From Bacillota bacterium (GTDB lineage: Bacteria > Bacillota > Clostridia > Christensenellales > Aristaeellaceae), in the NCBI GenBank assembly GCA_023392755.1, contig JAEWNM010000102.1, positions 1-9,744 on the forward strand: a stretch of 9,744 nt of DNA, written 5' to 3'. The notes beneath the pieces were generated by a model. That model was not told the DNA's origin, did no database searches, and saw nothing but the letters and a program-made list of their open reading frames with translations. A program made the position numbers and the translations under genes. Below are positions 1-6,015 of this stretch, piece by piece; position 1 is the first letter of the stretch; the number at the start of each line of letters is the position of its first letter.

Positions 1-80
1 GCGGTGACACTGCCGCCCTATTGCACGTTGATTATGGGCAATTGATGCCTTCGGGAAAGCATAACGAGACTGCCGCTTTG

Positions 81-123
81 AAAAAACCGGGCCGAGGTAC
101 GATTGACCACAGCCCGGTTTTTT
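81..123 (+). terminator. Intrinsic terminator of an upstream gene, possibly bidirectional
   Basis: A perfect 12-base inverted repeat lies at 81-92 and 112-123 (AAAAAACCGGGC / GCCCGGTTTTTT) around a 19-base loop. The GC core is six base pairs, preceded by A6 and followed by T6, so it could stop transcription in both directions. It would end whatever gene lies left of the window. One plus frame reads from position 1 to a TGA at 43-45 and could be the last 14 codons of such a gene, but that is too little to identify. Confidence 0.8.
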
Positions 124-302
124 ATGCAACAGTGTACTGCCTATGGCATATAAGATGACAGGCAGGCTTCACGCTGCGTGACGGCCCGCTGCCGTTCAGC
201 TGCTGCTGCATTGCGTCAAAACGCATTTTTCTGATTCGGTTACACCACATTTCATGTCTGGATACAGGGAATGTGCCGATTATATGTGGGAAAATGCAAA
301 AC

Positions 303-317
303 CGATTTACAAAATCG
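303..317. promoter_or_regulatory. Candidate operator palindrome over the -35 box
   Basis: CGATTT at 303-308 and AAATCG at 312-317 form a perfect 6+6 inverted repeat with a three-base centre (ACA). The palindrome covers the whole predicted -35 hexamer at 306-311, which is where a repressor dimer would block RNA polymerase. No regulator gene lies in the window, so the binding protein is unknown. A 15-base palindrome can also occur by chance. Confidence 0.3.
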
Positions 318-334
318 CCATATCGCTGTATGAT
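306..334 (+). promoter_or_regulatory. Predicted housekeeping promoter of the dat-pxp operon
   Basis: TTTACA at 306-311 and TATGAT at 329-334 are separated by exactly 17 bases, and each hexamer differs from the sigma-A/sigma-70 consensus at one position. The start of transcription would fall near 341, giving an untranslated leader of about 90 bases before the ATG at 430. No competing -35/-10 pair of similar quality was seen between the terminator at 123 and the first gene. The rest of 124-429 holds no convincing gene. Confidence 0.65.
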
Positions 335-429
335 ACTATCGAAACACAAACCGGAAGGGGACTTGTGAAGGCGGCAAACGGCGCTGCTTTTGGTCAAAGC
401 TCCTCCCCGTGTGAAATGGAGGCGGAAAC

Positions 430-1290
430 ATGGAAAACCTGGGATACTACAATGGGAAAATCGGCCTGATCCAGGATATGATGGTGCCCATGAACGACCG
501 GGTCAGCTACTTTGGCGACGGCGTGTACGATGCCACGTATGCGGTGAACCATGTCCCCTTTGCCCTGAAGGAGCATATGGACCGCTTTTATAACAGCGCC
601 GCCATGATTGAAATACCGCTGCCCATGAGCAAGGCTGAGATGTCCGAGCTGCTTTGCGGCTTGGTCAAGAAGGTGGACAGCAACGAGACCATGCTCTACT
701 GGCAGGTAACCCGCGGCACGGGCATCCGCAACCACGCTTTTTCCGGCGCGGCGACTGGGCCGAACCTGTGGGGCACTGTGCGGCCCAACCCCATGAAGAA
801 CATTTATCAGAAATACAAGCTCATTACCGTTCCCGATACGCGCTTTTTCCACTGCAATATCAAAACACTCAATCTTCTGCCCAACGTCATGGCGTCCCAG
901 CGCGCGGCGGAGGCCGGGTGTGACGAGGCTGTATTCCACCGTGACGGAATGGTTACCGAGTGCGCCCACAGCAATATACACATCCTGAAAGACGGCGTTT
1001 TCCGCACCGCGCCGCTGACCAATTTGATATTGCCCGGCATCACCAGGATGCATTTGATTCAATTGGCCAAGGACAACAATATTCCCGTGGTGGAGGAAGC
1101 CTTTACCCTTGAGCAGATGATGGGCGCCGACGAGGTCATATATACCAGCGCAGGGGCGTTGTGCTGCTCCGTTGGCCTCATCGACGGCAAGCCTGTGGGC
1201 GGCCGCGCGCCGGAGCTTTTGAAAACGCTGCAGGATGCCTATATGGCAAGGTTCCGCGCTGTCACCAGCGCCATGGCGACCCCGGCGTGA
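430..1290 (+). CDS. dat: D-amino acid aminotransferase (class IV PLP enzyme)
   Basis: This 286-residue protein is a fold-type IV aminotransferase that closely resembles Bacillus D-amino acid aminotransferase (EC 2.6.1.21), which exchanges amino groups between D-amino acids (D-Ala, D-Glu, D-Asp) and 2-oxo acids in the cytoplasm. Visible landmarks are FGDGVYD at 28-34, QVTRGTGIRNH at 92-102 (Arg100 and His102 would correspond to the carboxylate-trap Arg/His of the Bacillus enzyme), the PLP lysine in CNIKTLNLL at Lys145, and VTECAHSN with Glu177, which contacts the pyridine nitrogen. The carboxylate-trap Arg/His argues for the D-specific enzyme rather than branched-chain aminotransferase or aminodeoxychorismate lyase. 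The start is set by GGAGG at 418-422, seven bases before the ATG. It is first in the operon, 28 bases ahead of the next gene. Its placement suggests D-Glu to 2-oxoglutarate (with pyruvate to D-Ala) as a branch beside the cyclase/oxoprolinase route; that role is inferred. Confidence 0.87.
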   Translation: MENLGYYNGKIGLIQDMMVPMNDRVSYFGDGVYDATYAVNHVPFALKEHMDRFYNSAAMIEIPLPMSKAEMSELLCGLVKKVDSNETMLYWQVTRGTGIRNHAFSGAATGPNLWGTVRPNPMKNIYQKYKLITVPDTRFFHCNIKTLNLLPNVMASQRAAEAGCDEAVFHRDGMVTECAHSNIHILKDGVFRTAPLTNLILPGITRMHLIQLAKDNNIPVVEEAFTLEQMMGADEVIYTSAGALCCSVGLIDGKPVGGRAPELLKTLQDAYMARFRAVTSAMATPA

Positions 1291-1318
1291 TCGTATTGCT
1301 ATTTTTGAGGGCTTGCGA

Positions 1319-2407
1319 ATGAACCAACAGCAGCTGACCCGCCTGAACGTTGGCCAGAGCCTGGATGATTTGATGAACCTTGATCCCCGGGGCTATGGCG
1401 TGTGCCGCATTTTGTACAAGGGCGCCCGGGAGAAGTGCAAAATTCCCCTGACCATGAATGCCGCGCTTCATTTGACGCAGGCGCTTATACCCGGCAGCCT
1501 GGTGTATATCTTCACAGGCTTTGTGCTGCCCACCCATCAAAAGCCGGAGACGGATGGCATCGTCAGTGCTGTTTTGCTGGCCCGTGCGCTGGCCCGTGGC
1601 TTTTCGGCGGTGCCGGTACTCATTTGCCCGGAGGAGTGTATTCAGGCTGCCCGGAATATGGCGCCCGTGGCAGGGCTGCACGCCTATGACACCATACAGG
1701 AGGCGCTTTCGCATCCCGCCGCGCTGGCATTGATCAGTTTTACAAAGGACGCGCGGGCGGCACAGCGCCAGGCGGGAGAGCTGCTGGAGAGTTTCGGCCC
1801 CGCGGCGGGCATCAGCATTGAGCACCCCGGTGCCAACAGCCTGGGCGTATACCATAACGCCGTCGGTAAAAATGTTACGGCGCTGGAGGATAAATCCGAC
1901 GTCCTCTTTGATATGCTGTATCAGCGAAACATTTTGACCATTGCCATCGGTGACCTGGGCAATGAAATGGGCCTGGGCTCTTTGGCGGAGCATATTCAAA
2001 AACACATCCCCTACGCCGGGCCAGGCGGCTGTGCCTGCGGGTGCGGCGGGGGCATCTGCGTGCGCACCAGGGCCGATCATGTGATCACCGCCACGGTGTC
2101 CGACTGGGGCTGCTACGGCCTGATGGCTGCGTTGGCATTCCTTTTGAAGGACTTGACCGTTATGCACGACGGCGATATGGAAAGGGAGATGCTTCTGGCC
2201 GCCACGCGCAACGGCATGGTGGATATGAACGGGTGGCTCATCCCTGCCATCGACGGATTTGATCTGAAGATGCAGGTGCTGCTGGTGGAACTGATGCGTG
2301 AGTGCATCAGTTATCCCATAAAGCTGGAGCAAAGCTGCAGAACATGGTTCGACAAAGTGCTGGATTTGGGCTTTTATCAAAGGGAAAACAGCGACGCGGA
2401 ACTGTGA
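1319..2407 (+). CDS. DUF4392 protein, D-glutamate cyclase C-terminal family
   Basis: This 362-residue protein matches the DUF4392 family, the C-terminal half of vertebrate D-glutamate cyclase (DGLUCY), which converts D-glutamate to 5-oxo-D-proline (EC 4.2.1.48). Recognisable family stretches are KPETDGIVSA near 75-84, the EHPGAN segment at 168-173, the glycine-rich IGDLGNEMGLG at 210-220, and a C-terminal half containing ATVSDWGCYGL at 258-268. A cysteine cluster, GGCACGCGGGIC (236-247), precedes that last motif. An in-frame ATG further upstream (1235) would overlap dat. The chosen ATG at 1319 has GAGGG at 1307-1311 with seven-base spacing and begins where family similarity starts. Whether DUF4392 alone is catalytic or works with the DUF1445 partner four genes on (4116-4901) is not known to me. 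Co-transcription of both with 5-oxoprolinase genes supports a role in D-glutamate/5-oxoproline metabolism. Confidence 0.8.
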   Translation: MNQQQLTRLNVGQSLDDLMNLDPRGYGVCRILYKGAREKCKIPLTMNAALHLTQALIPGSLVYIFTGFVLPTHQKPETDGIVSAVLLARALARGFSAVPVLICPEECIQAARNMAPVAGLHAYDTIQEALSHPAALALISFTKDARAAQRQAGELLESFGPAAGISIEHPGANSLGVYHNAVGKNVTALEDKSDVLFDMLYQRNILTIAIGDLGNEMGLGSLAEHIQKHIPYAGPGGCACGCGGGICVRTRADHVITATVSDWGCYGLMAALAFLLKDLTVMHDGDMEREMLLAATRNGMVDMNGWLIPAIDGFDLKMQVLLVELMRECISYPIKLEQSCRTWFDKVLDLGFYQRENSDAEL

Positions 2408-2423
2408 TTCAAGGGAGGAAGCC

Positions 2424-3155
2424 ATGGACGGATACGTTTTTCTGCCCGTGGGAGATTGTGCGCTGACGGTGGAATTTGGCCGTGAAATCAGCGGGGAAAT
2501 AAACGGCAAGGTGCGCTCGCTTGCTCTGGCGCTCAAACATTCCGCCATTCCCGGCGTATTGGAATGGGTTCCTACCTATCGCTCCCTTCTTGTTTGCTAC
2601 GATCCCTCAATCATATCCTGCCGCCGCCTGACGGGGGCGCTTCGCCGCCTGATGGGCGCTCCCGGTCAGGCCGAACAATCCGGCAGGCGCGTTTGGAAAA
2701 TTCCTGTGTGTTACGGTGGGGAATATGGCGAGGATCTGGGCTTTGTGGCAAAGAACTCCGGATTGGCGCCGGAAGAAGTCATTGAAATCCACAGCAAAGC
2801 GGAATACCGCATCTATATGCTGGGCTTCCTGCCGGGCTTTGCATACCTTGGCGGGCTGGATAAACGCATCCACACACCGCGCCTGAAGACGCCCCGCACC
2901 CGCATTCCGCCGGGCTCAGTGGGCATTGGCGGCGAGCAGACGGGGATTTATCCCATTGCGTCGCCGGGCGGATGGCAGCTGATTGGCAGAACGCCGGTGA
3001 AGCCCTATGACCCTCAAAGGGCGTTTCCCATATTGTTTGAAGCCGGGGATTTTCTGCAATTTGTGCCCATTGATGAACACTTGTTCCAGGATATTTCGGC
3101 AAGGGTGGAGGCCGGAGTATACAAATACCATCTGGCCCAGGAGGGATGGCTATGA
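2424..3155 (+). CDS. pxpB: 5-oxoprolinase subunit B (KipI family)
   Basis: PxpB (243 residues, normal for the family) is one of three subunits of the prokaryotic ATP-dependent 5-oxoprolinase PxpABC (EC 3.5.2.9), which opens 5-oxoproline to glutamate. The N-terminal part shows the family opening VGDCALTVEFG (9-19). The C-terminal cyclophilin-like domain begins around IPVCYGGEYGEDL (93-105) and carries LPGFAYLGGLD (136-146), PRLKTPRTRIPPGSVGIGG (152-170) and SPGGWQLIGRTP (180-191). A strong GGGAGG at 2413-2418 lies five bases before the ATG. It sits 16 bases after the DUF4392 gene and overlaps pxpC by an ATGA junction, so the two are probably translationally coupled. The B. subtilis homologue KipI was first described as an inhibitor of the sporulation kinase KinA; with pxpA and pxpC present, 5-oxoprolinase is the better assignment. 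Confidence 0.93.
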   Translation: MDGYVFLPVGDCALTVEFGREISGEINGKVRSLALALKHSAIPGVLEWVPTYRSLLVCYDPSIISCRRLTGALRRLMGAPGQAEQSGRRVWKIPVCYGGEYGEDLGFVAKNSGLAPEEVIEIHSKAEYRIYMLGFLPGFAYLGGLDKRIHTPRLKTPRTRIPPGSVGIGGEQTGIYPIASPGGWQLIGRTPVKPYDPQRAFPILFEAGDFLQFVPIDEHLFQDISARVEAGVYKYHLAQEGWL

Positions 3156-4099
3156 GCATCATCCTTCTGTCGCCGGGGCTTTTTACAACCGTTCAGGATG
3201 CAGGGCGCCCCGGTTTCCAGCAATATGGCTTCGCTCCCGGCGGGGCGCTGGATCAGCATGCCATGACGATGGCCAATCTGCTTGTTGGCAACAGGCCGGG
3301 GGAAGCGGTGCTGGAAATGACGCTGCTTTGCGCGGAGATGACATTCACCAAAGGTATTGTGGTGGCCGTCACCGGTGGCTTGTGCGAACCGGTTAGAAAC
3401 GGCGGGCCTGTGCCCATGTACGCCGCGATTGCCATGCGCGCGGGGGACACGCTTTCCCTTGGCGCGGTTTCAAAGGGCTGCCGCGTTTATGTGGCTTTTG
3501 CTGGCGGGCTGAACGTGCCGTCCGTGATGGGCAGCAAATCGACACAGATCAAGTATGGCCTGGGCGGCTTTCATGGCCGGGCGCTGAAAGCCGGGGACGA
3601 GATTTCGTTTACCGCGCCCCGGGCGGATATCCCAAATGAGGACAGGCGTAAATTGCAACCGCCCTTACGGCAGCCGGGCACACAAACGCTGCGGGTGGTT
3701 TTGGGGCCTCAGGCCGGAACATCCTTTTCCGGGGAGGCTGTTGCAACTTTTTTGAAAGAAGAATACACGGTCACCAATGAATCTGACCGTATGGGCTGCC
3801 GCCTTAAGGGAAAGGCGCTTTCCTTTGTAAACGGAGCGGATATCATCTCCGATGCCACGGCGCTGGGCAGCATACAGGTTCCCGCCGGCGGGGAGCCCAT
3901 CATCCTCCTTTGCGACAGGCAGACAGTTGGGGGGTACGCGAAAATCGCCACGGTGATCACCGTGGATATTCCCGTCATCGCCCAATGCAAAGCAGGGGAC
4001 AAGGTGCGTTTTGAGGCCATTGCCGTATCCGCCGCCCAAAGGCTGTACAGAAGGCGGGTAAAGCAATACCGTGCATGGCAGCGGGCGCTGGACGGATGA
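3152..4099 (+). CDS. pxpC: 5-oxoprolinase subunit C (KipA family)
   Basis: PxpC (315 residues) is the biotin-dependent-carboxyltransferase-like subunit that pairs with PxpB in the 5-oxoprolinase. Family landmarks are the N-terminal SPGLFTTVQDAGRPGFQQYG (7-26), LEMT near 54-57, VAFAGGLNVPSVMGSKST (114-131), SDRMGCRL (211-218), and the C-terminal VPAGGEPIILLCDRQTVGGY stretch (243-262). The ATG at 3152 overlaps the pxpB TGA at 3153-3155. AGGAGGG at 3139-3145 is six bases upstream, whereas the alternative in-frame ATG at 3146 would abut that ribosome binding site, so 3152 is preferred. The Lys/Arg-rich C-terminal tail (KGCRVY apart, notably LYRRRVKQYR at 298-307) is ordinary for the family. No truncation or frameshift is seen. 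It is followed 16 bases later by the DUF1445 gene, which separates pxpC from pxpA. Confidence 0.93.
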   Translation: MSIILLSPGLFTTVQDAGRPGFQQYGFAPGGALDQHAMTMANLLVGNRPGEAVLEMTLLCAEMTFTKGIVVAVTGGLCEPVRNGGPVPMYAAIAMRAGDTLSLGAVSKGCRVYVAFAGGLNVPSVMGSKSTQIKYGLGGFHGRALKAGDEISFTAPRADIPNEDRRKLQPPLRQPGTQTLRVVLGPQAGTSFSGEAVATFLKEEYTVTNESDRMGCRLKGKALSFVNGADIISDATALGSIQVPAGGEPIILLCDRQTVGGYAKIATVITVDIPVIAQCKAGDKVRFEAIAVSAAQRLYRRRVKQYRAWQRALDG

Positions 4100-4115
4100 C
4101 AGAGGGGGAATGGAT

Positions 4116-4901
4116 ATGGAGTACGGGCGCATGATGCCACAGGAAGTCCGCCACCTGATCCGGGAGGGGAAGATTACCGGGCCTACTTCCGGCATGTGTC
4201 TGGGCTATGCCCAGGCAAACCTGGTCTCCCTGCCGAAAGCTCTTGCATATGATTTTTTGCTGTTCACCCAGCGCAACCCCAAGGCATGCCCGGTGCTGGA
4301 GGTCAGCGACGTGGGAAGCCGCTCATTGCCTTACCTTGCGCCTGACGGGGATATCGCTCTGGATATCCCCAGATACCATGTCTATGAAAATGGATTGCTG
4401 ACGGGGGAGTGTCCAAAGGCCGATCATCTGTGGCGGGATGATCTTGTGAGCTTTCTTATCGGATGCAGCTTTTCTTTTGAGGATGCGCTTTTGGAGGCGG
4501 GCGTTCCCGTCCGCCATATGGAGCAGGGCCGGAACGTGCCAATGTACAATACATCCATACCGTTATCGCCCGCGGGCGTATTCCATGGGAACATGGTTGT
4601 GAGCATGCGGCCTGTACCCAGGGAGCTTGTCGTGCGTGCGGTGACCGTTACTGCCGCGATGCCCAGGGTTCACGGTGCGCCCATCCATATCGGCGACCCA
4701 GACGCCATCGGTATACAGGACATTCACAAGCCGGATTACGGCGAGAGCGTCACCATCCATCCGAATGAAGTGCCTGTTTTCTGGCCCTGCGGCGTTACGC
4801 CCCAGGCGGTGGTGATGCGGGTGAAGCCGGATTTTGTTATCACTCACGCGCCGGGGCACATGTTTATCACGGATATCAAAAACGCTCACCTGAAAGAGTA
4901 G
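4116..4901 (+). CDS. DUF1445/YcsI-family protein, D-glutamate cyclase N-terminal family
   Basis: This 261-residue protein belongs to the DUF1445 (YcsI, 'putative hydro-lyase') family, the N-terminal half of vertebrate DGLUCY, the mitochondrial D-glutamate cyclase. Highly conserved segments are TGPTSGMCLGYAQANLVSLP (21-40), FLLFTQRNPKACPVLEV (47-63), the IGCSFSFEDAL segment (115-125), NVPMYNTSIPL (140-150), GVFHGNMVVSMRPV (154-167) and IHPNEVPVFWPCGVTPQ (214-230), ending in ITHAPGHMFITDI (242-254). The start is uncertain among ATGs at 4110, 4116 and 4131. AGGGGG at 4103-4108 is seven bases before 4116 but only one before 4110, so 4116 is chosen. In B. subtilis ycsI lies beside ycsF and kipIA, which are the Pxp genes, so the linkage is established. 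Having a separate DUF4392 gene in the same operon is what strengthens the D-glutamate cyclase interpretation. Catalytic residues are not known to me. Confidence 0.88.
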   Translation: MEYGRMMPQEVRHLIREGKITGPTSGMCLGYAQANLVSLPKALAYDFLLFTQRNPKACPVLEVSDVGSRSLPYLAPDGDIALDIPRYHVYENGLLTGECPKADHLWRDDLVSFLIGCSFSFEDALLEAGVPVRHMEQGRNVPMYNTSIPLSPAGVFHGNMVVSMRPVPRELVVRAVTVTAAMPRVHGAPIHIGDPDAIGIQDIHKPDYGESVTIHPNEVPVFWPCGVTPQAVVMRVKPDFVITHAPGHMFITDIKNAHLKE

Positions 4902-4913
4902 GAGGCGGCCGGC

Positions 4914-5684
4914 ATGCACCGCGTTGATTTGAACTGCGACCTTGGGGAAAGCTTTGGCGCGTATGTGATGGGGATGGACGACAAGGTGATTCCCCATATC
5001 ACATCAGCCAATGTGGCCTGTGGCTATCATGCCTCCGACCCTGCGGTGATGGAAAAGACCGTAGCGCTGTGCAAGGCGCATCACGTGGCGGTTGGCGCTC
5101 ATCCCGGTTTTCCCGATTTGATGGGGTTTGGCCGCAGGGAGATGCGCATAAGCCCGGCGGAGGCAAGGGCTTACATCCTGTACCAGCTTGGCGCGCTGGA
5201 GGCGTTCTGCCGCGCGGCGGGTGTGAAAATGCACCATGTAAAACCGCACGGCGCGCTGTATAACATGGCGGCAAGGGACGCAGCCCTGGCCGGGGCTGTA
5301 TGCCAGGCCGTCCGCGACTATGATAAAAGCCTTGTGCTTTTGGCGCTGGCGGGCAGCGAGATGGTGCAAGCGGCGCAAGAGTCAGGGCTTCCCGTTGCCC
5401 AGGAGGTGTTTGCCGACAGGGGGTACGAGGAGGATGGCTCCCTGGTTGCACGGGGCAGGCCGGGCGCCATGATTACCGACGAGGGGGAGGCCATCGCCCG
5501 GGTGGTGCGCATGGTGACGGAAGGCAAGGTGAAGGCGGTTACGGGACGGGATGTTCCCGTGCGGGCTGATTCCATCTGCATTCATGGCGACGGGGAGCAC
5601 GCGCTGGCCTTTGCGCAAAGGATACGGGAAGCTTTGCTGTTGTCGGGAGTGCATCTTGTGCCTTTGCGGGAACTGGCGGAATGA
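4914..5684 (+). CDS. pxpA: 5-oxoprolinase subunit A (LamB/YcsF family)
   Basis: PxpA (256 residues, standard length) is the LamB/YcsF-family subunit of PxpABC, predicted to act with PxpB and PxpC in ATP-dependent hydrolysis of 5-oxoproline to glutamate. The signature motifs are all present: DLNCDLGESFG (5-15), SANVACGYHASDP (31-43), GAHPGFPDLMGFGRR (61-75), HHVKPHGALYN (107-117), FADRGYEEDGSL (166-177) and SICIHGDG (220-227). The acidic and histidine residues in these motifs form the presumed active site. AGGAGG at 4900-4905 overlaps the stop of the preceding gene and lies eight bases before the ATG, suggesting coupled translation. It is the last gene of the operon and is followed closely by a strong terminator. 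It is separated from pxpBC by the DUF1445 gene; no residue loss or frameshift is apparent. Confidence 0.94.
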   Translation: MHRVDLNCDLGESFGAYVMGMDDKVIPHITSANVACGYHASDPAVMEKTVALCKAHHVAVGAHPGFPDLMGFGRREMRISPAEARAYILYQLGALEAFCRAAGVKMHHVKPHGALYNMAARDAALAGAVCQAVRDYDKSLVLLALAGSEMVQAAQESGLPVAQEVFADRGYEEDGSLVARGRPGAMITDEGEAIARVVRMVTEGKVKAVTGRDVPVRADSICIHGDGEHALAFAQRIREALLLSGVHLVPLRELAE

Positions 5685-5697
5685 AATGAGCCTTGAA

Positions 5698-5732
5698 GAT
5701 TCTCCGGAGTTTGAGCTTCGGGGAATTTTTTT
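5698..5732 (+). terminator. Intrinsic terminator closing the dat-pxpA operon
   Basis: CTCCGGAG (5702-5709) pairs with CTTCGGGG (5716-5723) through six Watson-Crick and two G-U pairs around the loop TTTGAG. The flanking TT (5700-5701) and AA (5724-5725) extend the stem, and T7 follows at 5726-5732. Upstream A/G bases from about 5695 can pair further into the T-run. It begins just after the pxpA stop codon, so the 5-oxoproline operon and the transporter operon are probably separate transcripts. Confidence 0.85.
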
Positions 5733-5889
5733 CTTTCATCGGGCCTGGCGTAAAGCACGCAACGGCTCGCCCGACGGCACATATTCTATTATTTGAAATA
5801 AGTCGAAGGGAAATATTCAAAAATTGTATACATTATGCTGAATTTCAAGGACTATATTGTATTGGAACTGTCTTTTTGCATGATTGAAT

Positions 5890-5918
5890 TTGACATCCTG
5901 CATTATATTGCGTATAAT
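5890..5918 (+). promoter_or_regulatory. Perfect consensus promoter of the ABC transporter operon
   Basis: TTGACA at 5890-5895 and TATAAT at 5913-5918 match the housekeeping sigma consensus at all twelve positions with the ideal 17-base spacer. Transcription should begin near 5925, leaving a leader of about 90 bases before the ATPase ATG at 6016. Between the terminator (to 5732) and this promoter the sequence is AT-rich and holds no gene; a 6-base inverted repeat, TCGGGC/GCCCGA, lies at 5739-5744 and 5769-5774. Confidence 0.88.
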
Positions 5919-5948
5919 GAAATCAGTTCCACAAACATTTGCAGGATG
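5894..5948. repeat. 9-base inverted repeat flanking the -10 box
   Basis: CATCCTGCA at 5894-5902 and TGCAGGATG at 5940-5948 are perfect inverted copies 37 bases apart. The left copy touches the end of the -35 hexamer and the right copy lies about 15 bases inside the transcript, so the pair brackets the -10 box and start site. Because the left arm is upstream of transcription, it cannot form an RNA hairpin with the right arm. A paired protein-binding site is the more natural reading, but no regulator is visible. Confidence 0.4.
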
Positions 5949-6015
5949 CGATACACCTCGAATGAAAGCTTTCCATAGGCTGGGCGCATCCGCCGTTTTT
6001 CAAGGGGGACATGCA

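Noticed and set aside
1..45. Last 14 codons of an upstream plus-strand gene, ending TGA at 43-45
   Set aside because: This is plausible because a terminator follows at 81-123, but another plus frame is also open here and the stretch is too short to identify or to prefer.
122..397. A 91-codon minus-strand frame in the leader region
   Set aside because: It covers the predicted operon promoter and the edge of the terminator, with no recognisable domain.
402..422. Hairpin hiding the dat ribosome binding site (CCTCC at 402-406 with GGAGG at 418-422)
   Set aside because: It is only five base pairs with an 11-base loop, and pyrimidine runs complementary to a Shine-Dalgarno site arise easily by chance.
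394..1062. A 222-codon minus-strand frame
   Set aside because: It is fully antisense to the well-supported D-amino acid aminotransferase and has no family similarity that I recognise.
1262..2548. A 428-codon open frame on the minus strand
   Set aside because: It lies antisense to dat's end, the DUF4392 gene and the start of pxpB. It has no recognisable domain and a composition rich in His, Arg and Gln, typical of a reverse-complement shadow in a GC-rich gene.
2424..3155. Reading pxpB as a KipI kinase inhibitor controlling sporulation
   Set aside because: The KipI name comes from B. subtilis; with pxpA, pxpC and DUF1445 in the same operon, the 5-oxoprolinase role is much better supported.
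5823..5833. ATTGTATACAT, similar to operators of some GntR-family regulators; ATTGTATAC also at 9245-9253
   Set aside because: The match is a short AT-rich palindrome, lies about 60 bases upstream of the promoter and has no linked GntR gene, so it is not enough for a call.
5884..6015. N-terminal extension of the ABC ATPase from a TTG
   Set aside because: The extension contains the perfect promoter, has no good ribosome binding site of its own and shows no ABC similarity; ATG 6016 fits on every count.
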